Part shown: piece by piece, positions 17,741 through 27,552 of the stretch
How the letters are laid out: the number at the start of each line of letters is the position of its first letter
Position numbering within the stretch: position 1 is the stretch's first letter
Assembly: GCA_019057775.1 (NCBI GenBank)
Contig: JAHLWT010000156.1
Coordinates: 1-64,000 of the forward strand
Source of the DNA: Promethearchaeota archaeon
GTDB lineage: Archaea > Asgardarchaeota > Lokiarchaeia > Sigynarchaeales > SOKP01
Length of the DNA: 64,000 nucleotides
Direction: 5' to 3'
The notes under the pieces: model-generated
The model's input: the letters and a program-made list of their open reading frames with translations, nothing else
Database searches by the model: none
Told to the model about the DNA's origin: nothing
Translations under genes and position numbers: made by a program

Positions 17741-19519
17741 ATGAAAGTAATATTAATTTTATTTGATACTTTAAATAGACGTTTTCTGCCCCCCTATGGG
17801 AATAATTGGGTTCATGCTCCAAACTTTAAAAGGTTGGCTGAAAAAACTGTTGTATTTGATAATCATTATTGTGGAAGCCTGACGTGCATGCCAACTAGAC
17901 GAGAGCTCCACACGGGGAGATATAATTTTTTGCATAGAAGTTGGGGACCTCTAGAACCGTTTGATGATTCTATGCCAAGATTATTAAAAGAAAAAGGTGT
18001 ATATACTCACCTTGTTAGTGATCATTATCATTACTGGGAGGATGGGGGTGCTACATACCATACTCAGTATAATACCTGGGAATTCATGCGAGGCCATGAA
18101 GGAGATCCTTGGAAAGGTGAAGTGAGAGATCCTGAAATTCCTGAGCACGTATATAATATGAGAGAGAAATGGGGTCCTCACTGGCGTCAAGATTGGGTAA
18201 ATAGGAAATATATGCAAAAGGAAGAAAATATGCCCCAATCTAAAACTTTTAAGGGAGGATTAGAATTTCTCGAAAAGAATCATGGAGATGATAATTGGTT
18301 TCTCCATCTTGAGACATTTGATCCGCATGAGCCATTCTTTACTCCCAAGAAATATAAAGAATTGTATAAACATGACTATGAGGGCCCACATTTTGATTGG
18401 CCAAATTATAGTATAGTAGTAGAATCAGAAGAACAAGTTGATCATTGCCGAAAAGAATATGCTGCTTCAGTAAGCATGTGTGATTATAATCTCGGGAAAA
18501 TATTAGATTTTATGGATGCAAAAGATATGTGGAAAGATACAATGCTGATTGTAAGTACTGACCACGGGTTCCTTTTAGGAGAAAAAAATTGGTGGGCAAA
18601 AGCAGTACCGCCAATTTATAATGAGATTTCTCATATTCCACTTTTTATTTGGGATCCAAGATCAGAGAAAAAGAATGAGCGAAGAAATTCTCTCGTGCAA
18701 CCAATAGATTTAGCTCCAACAATTCTCGAATTTTTCAGGGTTAAAAGACCTAAAAATATGCAGGGTAAGGTCTTAAAAGAAACAATTAATTCTGATGCAA
18801 AAGTAAGGGAAACCGCGTTATTTGGGACACATGGAGCTCATGTAAACATAACTGATGGACGCTATGTATACATGAGAGCCCCCATGAATCCGTTAAATAA
18901 ACCTCTGTACAATTATACTCTTATGCCAACTCACATGCGTGGTTTCTTTTCTTTAAATGAAATCAAGACAATGGAAATCTCTGAATCCTTTGATTTTACG
19001 AAAGGATGTAAAGTTATGAAATTTAATGCAAGATATAGAGCCATAAATCCATATGTTTATGGGAGTTATCTTTTTGATCTTCAGAGCGATCCTAAACAGG
19101 AAAATTCAATCAATGAACCTGAAGTGGAAAAACGTATGATAAAGTTGATGATAAATGAAATGAAAAAAAATAATGCTCCTATTGAACAATTTGAACGTTT
19201 AGGAATACCATTTGATGGAATAATAACAAGTGAACACTTGGATCCAATTAAGAGTCGCTCAGATTCTACTGAAAAAATTGGTAAGAGTCAAATTACATGG
19301 AAGAATAAAGGAAAAAGCATGTTTTATTTAATTTTAGGATATGTTCCTATTCCTATTCAAAAACAGATGATTTCTGAGATGGAACGAATAATAAATAAAA
19401 ATGCTCTTAAAGAGATTGATGAGGAAACTGTAATTGAGACCTTTGATAAATACATCCCAAAAAATTTTGAAGATTTTTATAGAATGATGATTAGGTTAGT
19501 AAAAGCAAAAGGAAGATAA
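17741..19519 (+). CDS. Sulfatase (formylglycine type)
   Basis: This 592-residue alkaline-phosphatase-superfamily sulfatase has the metal-binding LILFDTLNR at the start (D9), and the sulfatase signature C49-M-P-T-R, whose Cys is converted to formylglycine. It also has the STDHGFLLGEKNWW metal site near 266-279. The long C-terminal region, after about 430, is less standard. No signal peptide is evident, so it may act in the cytoplasm. The next gene is its likely maturase. It should cleave sulfate esters from a carbohydrate, as the adjacent sugar genes suggest; the substrate is not known. Confidence 0.9.
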   Translation: MKVILILFDTLNRRFLPPYGNNWVHAPNFKRLAEKTVVFDNHYCGSLTCMPTRRELHTGRYNFLHRSWGPLEPFDDSMPRLLKEKGVYTHLVSDHYHYWEDGGATYHTQYNTWEFMRGHEGDPWKGEVRDPEIPEHVYNMREKWGPHWRQDWVNRKYMQKEENMPQSKTFKGGLEFLEKNHGDDNWFLHLETFDPHEPFFTPKKYKELYKHDYEGPHFDWPNYSIVVESEEQVDHCRKEYAASVSMCDYNLGKILDFMDAKDMWKDTMLIVSTDHGFLLGEKNWWAKAVPPIYNEISHIPLFIWDPRSEKKNERRNSLVQPIDLAPTILEFFRVKRPKNMQGKVLKETINSDAKVRETALFGTHGAHVNITDGRYVYMRAPMNPLNKPLYNYTLMPTHMRGFFSLNEIKTMEISESFDFTKGCKVMKFNARYRAINPYVYGSYLFDLQSDPKQENSINEPEVEKRMIKLMINEMKKNNAPIEQFERLGIPFDGIITSEHLDPIKSRSDSTEKIGKSQITWKNKGKSMFYLILGYVPIPIQKQMISEMERIINKNALKEIDEETVIETFDKYIPKNFEDFYRMMIRLVKAKGR

Positions 19520-19553
19520 TATAAATACGACAAAAAGTGGCACTTACTTCAAA

Positions 19554-20768
19554 ATGAAACCATTTTCTTTGTTAATTAAACCTGCATCTGCAGACTGTAA
19601 TTTGAGGTGTGAATATTGTTTTTATATAGATCACCTTGAGAAGGTAAGTGAGACTCCCAGGATGTCTAATGAGGTATTAGAAAAAATAATATCCAGTTAT
19701 ATGCAAACTAATCAGAATAATAATTATGCGTTTGGATGGCAAGGAGGAGAACCATTAATGATGGGATTAGATTTCTTTCAGAATGTTATAGAACTCCAAA
19801 AGGTATATGCTCCACCTGGGGCGATTTTAAGCAATGGACTTCAAACAAATGGAACGCTAATTACAGAAAATTTTGCTCGATTCTTTAATAAATATAAATT
19901 TCTTCTGGGAGTTAGTCTTGATGGCCCTCCAAATCTTCATGACAATTATCGAAAAACAATTGGGCAGAAATCGACTCATTCATTAGTAATGCGTGGTATT
20001 CAGCACTTAAAAAAAAATCAGGTTGAATTTAATATTCTAATTTTAGTTAATAATGAGAATGTAAGTAAAGCACGTGAAATTTATAATTATCTTGTTGAAA
20101 ATGGTTTCTATTATCATCAATATATACCTTGCGTTGAATTTGATGAAAAAGATCAACTTAAGCCTTTTTCCATAACTGGAGTAGAATGGGGTACTTTTCT
20201 ATGTGATTTGTTTGAACAATGGCAAAAAGAAGATAAAAATCGTGTTTCCATAAGACTTTTTGATTCTATTTTAGAATATTTAATCTATGGGCGATATAAT
20301 GTTTGTCATATGGGAAATGATTGCCGTCAGTATTTTGTAGTTGAATACGATGGAAGTATATACCCGTGTGATTTTTTTGTTCGGGATAAATTGGTATTAG
20401 GTAATATTCTTGTAGATAGTTGGGGAAAAATGATTGAATCTCCAATCTATCGAAAATTTGGTCTAAAAAAATCACTCTGGAATTCACTGTGTTATCAGTG
20501 TCATTTTAATGATTTATGTAATGGGGATTGTCAAAAATTCCGTATAGGAAGCTCTAATACATCAAAAATGTTAAGCCACTTATGTAAGGGGTGGAAGATG
20601 TTTTATGCAAGTGTTCTACCTCAATTCAAGTTAATAGCAACTAGAATTAAAAGTAAAAGCAGAGAAAAGACAATAAAACATGTTAACACAAAAAAGGTTG
20701 GACGCAATGACCCATGTCCTTGTGGAAGCCAAAAAAAGTATAAGAATTGTTGTTTAAGGCAGATTTAA
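19554..20768 (+). CDS. Anaerobic sulfatase-maturating radical SAM enzyme with C-terminal SEC-C motif
   Basis: The radical SAM core has C-x3-C-x2-C in CNLRCEYCFYI near residues 15-25. A SPASM/twitch-type cysteine set follows (CRQYFVVEYDGSIYPCDFF, LCYQCHFNDLCNGDC). At the end is GRNDPCPCGSQKKYKNCC, a SEC-C zinc motif. This is the anSME layout; the enzyme oxidises the sulfatase active-site Cys to formylglycine without oxygen. It begins 34 bases after the sulfatase stop, so substrate and maturase are in one operon. Confidence 0.9.
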   Translation: MKPFSLLIKPASADCNLRCEYCFYIDHLEKVSETPRMSNEVLEKIISSYMQTNQNNNYAFGWQGGEPLMMGLDFFQNVIELQKVYAPPGAILSNGLQTNGTLITENFARFFNKYKFLLGVSLDGPPNLHDNYRKTIGQKSTHSLVMRGIQHLKKNQVEFNILILVNNENVSKAREIYNYLVENGFYYHQYIPCVEFDEKDQLKPFSITGVEWGTFLCDLFEQWQKEDKNRVSIRLFDSILEYLIYGRYNVCHMGNDCRQYFVVEYDGSIYPCDFFVRDKLVLGNILVDSWGKMIESPIYRKFGLKKSLWNSLCYQCHFNDLCNGDCQKFRIGSSNTSKMLSHLCKGWKMFYASVLPQFKLIATRIKSKSREKTIKHVNTKKVGRNDPCPCGSQKKYKNCCLRQI

Positions 20769-20888
20769 GGACAAAGATTATTATATGTAAAAAAGAAGGT
20801 TTTTAAACTCACAATATAATATAAAAAGAAAAAAAAACTGAAAAGTAGAAAATTTTACGATTTCCCTTCGGATTATTTCTGGCCTTTT

Positions 20889-21308
20889 TTAATCTGATGG
20901 AAATTCTTCCATCGCCATTGCCATAATTTCTCCATAAGCTATTGCATCCTGAAGATTACCTTCAATTTGCAAATCTCCACTCATATAAGCACTAGTAGAG
21001 TCAAGTTCACCTGAACCTAATCCAATCCAAGTAGCAATTGCTGCTTTCATAGTAACATTTGCATCCTCAGCCTCTCCCTCTCCATAATCTACAGTACCTT
21101 CTCCCAGTTTTATCCAATATTTATAGTCAACGTCAGTTACTACAAATTGAACAATGGTAAGGTCCATATCTTCTAATTCTTCTTTAAGATCTTCACTTTC
21201 TTCAGCCAGTTGTTTCATGAACTCTGGTAATTTTAGAAAGTTAGAGGGATCATTACCGCCTTTTTCTCTCATTTCTTTAATTTCCTTAATTAAATTTTCA
21301 TCAACCAT
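20889..21308 (-). CDS. SCP2 sterol-carrier domain protein
   Basis: This 139-residue protein is built around one SCP2 lipid-binding fold: FVVTDVDYKYWIKLGEGTVDYG, then DANVTMKAAIATWIGLGSGELD and LQIEGNLQDAIAYG. The short N-terminal helical stretch is charged. SCP2 domains bind lipid or CoA ligands non-covalently. It is transcribed alone, opposite to the maturase. What it binds and its link to the neighbouring genes are not evident. Confidence 0.8.
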   Translation of the reverse strand: MVDENLIKEIKEMREKGGNDPSNFLKLPEFMKQLAEESEDLKEELEDMDLTIVQFVVTDVDYKYWIKLGEGTVDYGEGEAEDANVTMKAAIATWIGLGSGELDSTSAYMSGDLQIEGNLQDAIAYGEIMAMAMEEFPSD

Positions 21309-21545
21309 TTTTTTTCACTTCTTTTTTATTGATATGTTTCTAAAAGTGTACTTTTGCTGTGAATTTGCAATGCAAAATAGCTTAAAAACTTACTTTTTTT
21401 ACATATCTATCTGTTTTTAAAAATTTCAATATAGGCTATCAATAATCACGAAAGAGTACTTTTAAGATTGTGAGATAAATTTAAATATAAGTCTATAGGT
21501 TCGAAAGTTATTAAACTAACACTTAATTTTTTAATCTAAGTAATT

Positions 21546-22277
21546 ATGATAACTCTAGAAGAATTAACAACAAAGTGGAAAAATAATCTACAAGAACCTG
21601 TTCGAGTTATAGCTCTTGGTTCCAGCAACACAGAACTTCACTGGCACTCATTAGGACATTTTAATTGGTTTTCATGGTTATCGAGTTCGATGAGGGAATG
21701 GGTAGGGAGACATGTATCTACAATAAACCAAGGAATTAATGGAGAAACCGCTGAAGATCTAATAAAAAGAATAGATAGAGATGTTTTATCTTTTTTACCT
21801 AAAGTAGTCATCGTTACAATCGGCGGAAATGATGCATTTTTAAAATGTTCAGTCGATCAATATAGATACAATTTATTTACAATAATAAATATTATTCAAG
21901 ACGCAGATATTCTCCCTATTCTTCAAACCTATTACTGTCCTATATATGAAAAAATGGCTCTACACTTTAAGATTTTCCATAAATTTGTAGAAGTGAACAG
22001 GAATTTATCGAATGATAAAGGAATTTGTTTAATTGATCAGTATAAATATTTCTATCCCTTGTATGAAAATGAATCTGAAGTTTATTCGGAATTAATGATT
22101 GATGGTCTGCACGTCAATCCTATTGGAAATGCTATTATGGGAATCATTGCTTGTCGTCATTTTTCTTTACCTGATCCTATCTTTATGGATGTTACCTTCA
22201 GAAAAAAAGTTAGAAAATTCTTAAACCTGATGAATGAGTATATAGAATTTCTTCCAAAAATACGGAAACATAGATGA
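21546..22277 (+). CDS. SGNH/GDSL-family hydrolase
   Basis: This 243-residue alpha/beta esterase-like protein has block I variant ALGSSNTE, block III TIGGNDAF, and the C-terminal DGLHVNPIGN block with catalytic Asp and His. Members remove acyl groups from lipids or acetylated carbohydrates. No signal peptide is seen. A TATA-like AATTTAAATATAA lies at about 21477-21489. Its position beside sulfatase and glycosidase-type genes fits de-esterification of a decorated glycan; this role is inference. Confidence 0.85.
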   Translation: MITLEELTTKWKNNLQEPVRVIALGSSNTELHWHSLGHFNWFSWLSSSMREWVGRHVSTINQGINGETAEDLIKRIDRDVLSFLPKVVIVTIGGNDAFLKCSVDQYRYNLFTIINIIQDADILPILQTYYCPIYEKMALHFKIFHKFVEVNRNLSNDKGICLIDQYKYFYPLYENESEVYSELMIDGLHVNPIGNAIMGIIACRHFSLPDPIFMDVTFRKKVRKFLNLMNEYIEFLPKIRKHR

Positions 22278-22343
22278 AAATTCAAAATGTATTTTTACAT
22301 TAAATTAAATTTCTAATATAAATATAGAAAATAAATATAAGAT

Positions 22344-25016
22344 TTATTTCTTTATTTGCCATTTTAGAGGATTATCTACCTCACTTTTCCCTTTAAAAGT
22401 TATTCTATCTTCTGTAATTTCTATACTTACTTCCTTATCATTAATTTTCAGAGATGTGATGCTATTTAATTCTTCAATTCCTAATGTTAATGAAATTTCC
22501 CATATCCCTTCTATAACTGGAGCATACCAGCCACTATAACCTTCTTTTGATTTTTCGAAACCAATAATTGGAGAACTCACTTTATACACGTCTTCAGGAA
22601 GTTTTGGTGACAACTCTAAACCTTTACTTGTAAATTTTGCACCAATTAAATGGATTATATTAAATAATGGCCAAGCATGAGGATGTAGATTCATAACCGG
22701 AAAATCTGTCCAATTTATTCCTATGGGGTCGTTTTTCATATGATTTTCATCAATTTGATTCCTGGTAATGTAATATTCAAAAAAATGGGTCTGACCGGGG
22801 TATTTAGATAAATCTGAATTATAAGTATCAGGGCCACTCCAGATTCCATACCAGGTGTCTGGAAAACTTTCAGCATGTACTGCCAGGCTGTTTTTTTTCC
22901 ATTCTTCCCAAGCCATTTTTCCATCTACTAAAGAGAGCGCCCATATTAAAGTACCATTAATTGATGGCCAAATTCCTCCATTGACTCTCATACCCAATTC
23001 TCTTTTCAATCGATCTATTCCTTTACTGATGAGACGAGCTCCAATCTCAGATGTTCGAACTAATTTATTTATTGTCTGGGCGAGTATATTACTTTGTTTT
23101 ATATCAGTTATACTCCCAATAATCGCCCATGGTTGAGGCTCCAACCATAATTGATCCTCACCTATCCAACCAAGCTCCTCAGTAAGCCAAGCCCGTCTAA
23201 ACCATTTACCCATCCATTGGTTGCGAACAGCTTTTCTTTGAGCTTCAGCATATTTTCTTACATTTTCTGAATTGTCGTCATCACCAATAAAACGTAACAT
23301 TTCAGAGTAGAGATCTAGAACATATGTAGCCATAGCTGCATTCAATACACTTTCGCCAACCCGTCTCACTTCTTCATGATTCTCTTCTGGAACATGCCCT
23401 AAAACAGCACCATCGTTCCAATCACCATTGGACAAGCGTTGTAATCCATGTTGTCCGACACTACTTTCTATAGTAAAATGGTTATAACATCGCAGTAAAA
23501 TCTTTTTTATTGGTTCCACTAATGTTTTTCGATTATAGATTGGATATGATGGTACTTCTTCCTTAAGGAAATCAGCGTCTCTTGTAGCTAGGACGTATTC
23601 ACTACAACACCAAAGCAACCACAACTCAAGATCACTAGGCTTAAAGGGTGCTGGCATTATCTGACCGAAACCAGTAATACCATATGGTATCTCTCCTTTT
23701 TTGTTTATTGTTTTTAATGTATATCTGATAACCTGTTTAACCAAACTCGGTTTACAATAAATGAAAGGCATTACATGTTGTAATGGATCTCGTGCCGCTC
23801 CTTGAAATCCTATAATATATTGATATATATGCCCTTGTGAGAGGATATGTTCCTTGAAATAGCTATCATAGGTCAAAGCTCCACGTAAATAATAATTATG
23901 CCAAATAAGTTCACGATCTATCCATTTATTATCGGGAATACTCAGTTTTATTCGACTCCTTTTCCAAGATGCACAAGATGTCGCCCATTGATTTTTTAAA
24001 TTTTCCTTATATCTATTTAAGAGTAATTCAAGATTATAATCCTCAATAAGATAACCATAAGCGAAAAATAATGTTTTACTCTGGTTTACATCTAAGTGAA
24101 TTTCCCTTTTTATTAACATAGCACTATTAGAATCAACAATTTCGGTATTCAGATTAAAAGGTTCATTAAGTCCATTAGGAGTTTCAACTCCTCCGGCTCC
24201 AAAAAATTCAAAGGCATTAATACTCATACTCTTTGGTAATCCATCCAAGGAAGAAATAAAAACTGTAGGAGGCATATTATCTTCCATACTTGCTCTAGGT
24301 TGTTGACTTTGGGTATTTTCCTTCCTCCCCTTATAGTATTTAGCTACTTTTAATCCAGATCCATCTTTTAAAATTGTGAATTCTTGTGTAAATTCTTCAC
24401 TCAGTTGTCGACGGATTTTTCGTATAAGCGAAACATTTTTTTTAAACATTGCTTCACCATACGCTCTCAGAGCAAATTGATACATCCAACACCCCCAATA
24501 TTCAATCCATCGCAAATCAACTGGATGATCTCGATTATTAGAAATTTTAACTTGAGAAATTAAAATTGGATCATCTCCAAAAGGAGCAAATACTACTTGA
24601 TCCACTTTTAATCCATTACCTTCAACAATTTTTTGGAAATAACCTATACCAAATATTCGTTCAAATGAATCTCCATTTCCGGGATAAAATGTGCTTAGAT
24701 AATTATCACCATCAGTTAAATATCCAAATCCTCCTGCATATTGGTTATTGTTTGGATCATATTCATTTAAATATTTAGGACTTCCTTCGTCTTGGCGAAC
24801 TTGAATATATCCATAATTTGAAGCTACCCCGACTAATCGATCGTTTCCAACTTGATGTATATGGTCTGTATTTAATCGCCATACTTCATTCATAGGAGTT
24901 ATGGCTTTAAGATCATTTATTTGATTACATGTATAGCTGTAAGCAGGTAATCCATGTTTATCTTTAATCCATTCACCAAAATATCCCGATCCGAATGGTT
25001 TTTTCGAAGATTTCAT
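22344..25016 (-). CDS. GH94-like glycoside phosphorylase or hydrolase (GT36 family)
   Basis: This 890-residue enzyme has an N-terminal beta-sandwich (GYIQVRQDEGSPKYLNEYD, LRWIEYWGCWMYQF), then an (alpha/alpha)6 barrel with GFQGAARDPLQH and the family GDWNDGAVLG catalytic segment, and a C-terminal beta domain (GLELSPKLPEDVYKV). GH94 members phosphorolyse beta-glucosides such as cellobiose using the Asp in DWND. The overall composition is GH94-like, but the exact acceptor and whether it uses phosphate cannot be told. It is transcribed from its own promoter, divergent from the lipid operon. Confidence 0.75.
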   Translation of the reverse strand: MKSSKKPFGSGYFGEWIKDKHGLPAYSYTCNQINDLKAITPMNEVWRLNTDHIHQVGNDRLVGVASNYGYIQVRQDEGSPKYLNEYDPNNNQYAGGFGYLTDGDNYLSTFYPGNGDSFERIFGIGYFQKIVEGNGLKVDQVVFAPFGDDPILISQVKISNNRDHPVDLRWIEYWGCWMYQFALRAYGEAMFKKNVSLIRKIRRQLSEEFTQEFTILKDGSGLKVAKYYKGRKENTQSQQPRASMEDNMPPTVFISSLDGLPKSMSINAFEFFGAGGVETPNGLNEPFNLNTEIVDSNSAMLIKREIHLDVNQSKTLFFAYGYLIEDYNLELLLNRYKENLKNQWATSCASWKRSRIKLSIPDNKWIDRELIWHNYYLRGALTYDSYFKEHILSQGHIYQYIIGFQGAARDPLQHVMPFIYCKPSLVKQVIRYTLKTINKKGEIPYGITGFGQIMPAPFKPSDLELWLLWCCSEYVLATRDADFLKEEVPSYPIYNRKTLVEPIKKILLRCYNHFTIESSVGQHGLQRLSNGDWNDGAVLGHVPEENHEEVRRVGESVLNAAMATYVLDLYSEMLRFIGDDDNSENVRKYAEAQRKAVRNQWMGKWFRRAWLTEELGWIGEDQLWLEPQPWAIIGSITDIKQSNILAQTINKLVRTSEIGARLISKGIDRLKRELGMRVNGGIWPSINGTLIWALSLVDGKMAWEEWKKNSLAVHAESFPDTWYGIWSGPDTYNSDLSKYPGQTHFFEYYITRNQIDENHMKNDPIGINWTDFPVMNLHPHAWPLFNIIHLIGAKFTSKGLELSPKLPEDVYKVSSPIIGFEKSKEGYSGWYAPVIEGIWEISLTLGIEELNSITSLKINDKEVSIEITEDRITFKGKSEVDNPLKWQIKK

Positions 25017-25316
25017 ATGAAAACTTTTAATATATGGTTTTATTGAGAATAAAATACGAGTTCACAAATCTTGGGAAAATAAATTTGAGATAACATAAAA
25101 ATTTGGTGAAAATCAAATCTTTAGTGTTAATTTTTCACCTTTTTATCCTTCTAATCAGTTATTCTTTTTAAAAAATTTAAAAATATTTCTCAAATTTACA
25201 TTCATCAAACTTTCTTACTTTTAAAATTCGGAACAGTCGTAAAGTCTTAATCGTTAATAAAGTCTTTAAAGTAAGAATTCTTCTTTGGTTTATTATTCAT
25301 ACAATTTGATACTATA

Positions 25317-26078
25317 ATGCTTTACTCAATAGACAATTTTCTCTTAGATCTTGGTGTCGTAGGAATTACATTCTTATATGTATTACTGGCAATTTTCACG
25401 CCATTAATATTGTATAAAAAGGGAAAAATCACAAAATTTACTGCCAGAAAATCTGTTCATTTATTTGCGGGATTATCTATACTTTCCTCTCCATTTTATT
25501 TTTGGCCATTTTGGCCTGCAATCATTGCAGGTACCCTCACAATAGTAGTATTATTTAGTTCAAAAGATTCAAAAGTAAAGCAATTAAAAGAGCTATATGA
25601 TGCCATTTCTGAAGAACAAGAAGATAATTTAAAAAGAGCTTTTCTTCAAGGACCTTTCTTTTACTGTCTTTCAATTACGTCTTTAGTTTTTATTTTTGCT
25701 ATATTTGCACCAGGTCAATTTTATTTTCCTATAGCTGGCATATTAATTATGATAATTGCTGATACAATGGCTTCTGTAATAGGAAAGCGTTGGGGAAAGA
25801 TAAGTATAAGCCTTTCCTGGACTAATTCAAAACGAACACTCGAAGGGTCGCTAACCTTTTTTGGTTTCTCGTTTTTATTATGCTTTCTCTCCTTCTTTCT
25901 ATTTGGTTTACTCATTCCAGACGTACAAGCTCCATTAACAATTGATACAATTATAATATATTCCTTAATTACTAGTTCTATTGCTACTGTAATCGAATTA
26001 ATATCTCCAAGCACTTATGATGATTTAACTGTTCCTATAGGAAGTACATTAATTATATATCTTTTAACAATACTCTAA
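25317..26078 (+). CDS. Membrane CTP-dependent polyprenol/phytol/dolichol kinase-like protein
   Basis: This 253-residue protein has about seven membrane segments and the family motif ARKSVHLFAGL near 41-51. The catalytic-like segment IADTMASVIGKRWGKI is followed by SKRTLEGS near 165-172, seen in dolichol and phytol kinases. These enzymes phosphorylate isoprenoid alcohols with CTP. It heads the ether-lipid gene run, so it may supply geranylgeranyl phosphate or salvage isoprenols. The 300-bp gap before it contains promoter-like AT-rich DNA shared divergently with the GH94 gene and nothing else that I recognise. Confidence 0.75.
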   Translation: MLYSIDNFLLDLGVVGITFLYVLLAIFTPLILYKKGKITKFTARKSVHLFAGLSILSSPFYFWPFWPAIIAGTLTIVVLFSSKDSKVKQLKELYDAISEEQEDNLKRAFLQGPFFYCLSITSLVFIFAIFAPGQFYFPIAGILIMIIADTMASVIGKRWGKISISLSWTNSKRTLEGSLTFFGFSFLLCFLSFFLFGLLIPDVQAPLTIDTIIIYSLITSSIATVIELISPSTYDDLTVPIGSTLIIYLLTIL

Positions 26079-26138
26079 TCTCTATAAATTCTTTTATTGG
26101 TTAAAATCAAGTTTAAAAAATTTTGAAAATTTACCATC

Positions 26139-27533
26139 ATGGAAAATATACAGAAATCCTTTGATGTTATTGTGATTGGCGCTGGTACTGGAGGTACTAC
26201 TGCTGCTCGGTTTTTAAGTAAAAGTGGGGTGAGTGTTTGTTTAATTGATAGAAAACAAAAAGACCAAATAGGAAATAAAATATGTGGCGATGCTGTTGGA
26301 AGTGAGATCTTTGATTATTTAGGAATACCACATCCTAAAAATGAAGAGTTATCATGTCATATAAAAGGAGCAAAACTCTATTCTCCAAACCTTAAAAAAT
26401 CTATAACTTTAGTTGATCCAAAACAAGCAGGCTATATAGTTAATAGATTAGAATTTGGACAAAGATTATTAAATGAGGCATTAGATGCTGGAGTAAAACA
26501 ATTTTTAGATAACACTATAGCTTTAGATTTACTTTATAAGAATGGAACTGTAAATGGACTGAAGGTTAAATTAGAAAATAAAGAGATGATTGATCTAAAG
26601 GCTAATATCATTATAGATGGAAGTGGTTTTTATTCCCCTTTAAGAAAAATAGTGAATAGCTCTTTAATCGAAAAAAATATTTCAAAAGAAGATAGTATCC
26701 TATGTTATCGGGAAATTATTAAATTTTCTGACTCAGATCAAGAAGTTAATGACCCAGACTATATAACAATAATTATTGATCAAGAAAAAGCGCCAGGAGG
26801 ATATATTTGGTATTTTCCTAAAAACGAATCTTCTGTAAATATTGGAATAGGCCTTTTTATGGATTACAAGGGGAAAGTAAAAGATTTTTATCAAAAGAAT
26901 GTCTTTCAAGAATTTATAAAAACATCAAAATTTGAAAAGGTCTCTTCTGGAGGAGGAGTAGTTCCTGTGAGAAGGCCATTATGGTCATGTGCCGATAATG
27001 GAATAATGTTAATAGGAGATGCTGCATGCCAGGTTAATCCATTACATGGCGGAGGTATAGATCCATCAATGAGGGCAGGATTTCATGCTGCAAATTCAGC
27101 AATTCATGCTTTAGAAAATAATAATTATTCAATAAATGAATTATGGGATTATAATTATAACGTTATGTCTAGTTTTGGAGCTGAATTTGCTTCACTAGAT
27201 TTATTAAGAATTGTACTTCAATATCTTTCTAATGATGATATAAATTTTGGATTGGAACGTGATTTAATAACCGGAGAAGATATATTAGAAGTTTCTTCAA
27301 CGGGGGGTCTAAATTTGTCATTAATTAACATGGCAATTAAGGCATTTAAAGGAATTTCACGTCCGAATTTGTTATTAGATTTAAATTATCTTCGTATCAA
27401 AATGAAGGAAATATCTAATCTTTATAAAAGTTTTCCAAGAGAAATTACAGGATTTCTTAAGTGGAAAATGAAAGTAGAAGATATTTATGATAAAATTAAA
27501 AAAATGATTGTAAATAATAAAAAAAGCCAATAA
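26139..27533 (+). CDS. Geranylgeranyl reductase-like FAD protein
   Basis: This 464-residue flavoprotein has the FAD Rossmann motif VIGAGTGGTTAARFL near 11-25, the GGR/ChlP signature GAACQVNPLHGGGID (here with GDAACQ), and APGGYIWYFPK. It saturates double bonds in geranylgeranyl chains of archaeal lipids. It lies 60 bases after the kinase and 19 bases before GGGP synthase, in an operon. Related members reduce menaquinone or polyprenol; the operon supports a membrane-lipid substrate. Confidence 0.88.
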   Translation: MENIQKSFDVIVIGAGTGGTTAARFLSKSGVSVCLIDRKQKDQIGNKICGDAVGSEIFDYLGIPHPKNEELSCHIKGAKLYSPNLKKSITLVDPKQAGYIVNRLEFGQRLLNEALDAGVKQFLDNTIALDLLYKNGTVNGLKVKLENKEMIDLKANIIIDGSGFYSPLRKIVNSSLIEKNISKEDSILCYREIIKFSDSDQEVNDPDYITIIIDQEKAPGGYIWYFPKNESSVNIGIGLFMDYKGKVKDFYQKNVFQEFIKTSKFEKVSSGGGVVPVRRPLWSCADNGIMLIGDAACQVNPLHGGGIDPSMRAGFHAANSAIHALENNNYSINELWDYNYNVMSSFGAEFASLDLLRIVLQYLSNDDINFGLERDLITGEDILEVSSTGGLNLSLINMAIKAFKGISRPNLLLDLNYLRIKMKEISNLYKSFPREITGFLKWKMKVEDIYDKIKKMIVNNKKSQ

Positions 27534-27552
27534 TTTAAAGGATGTGTTATAT

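Noticed and set aside
24566..24778. Plus-strand reading frame inside the GH94-like gene
   Set aside because: Antisense shadow; the minus-strand frame has clear family motifs across this stretch.
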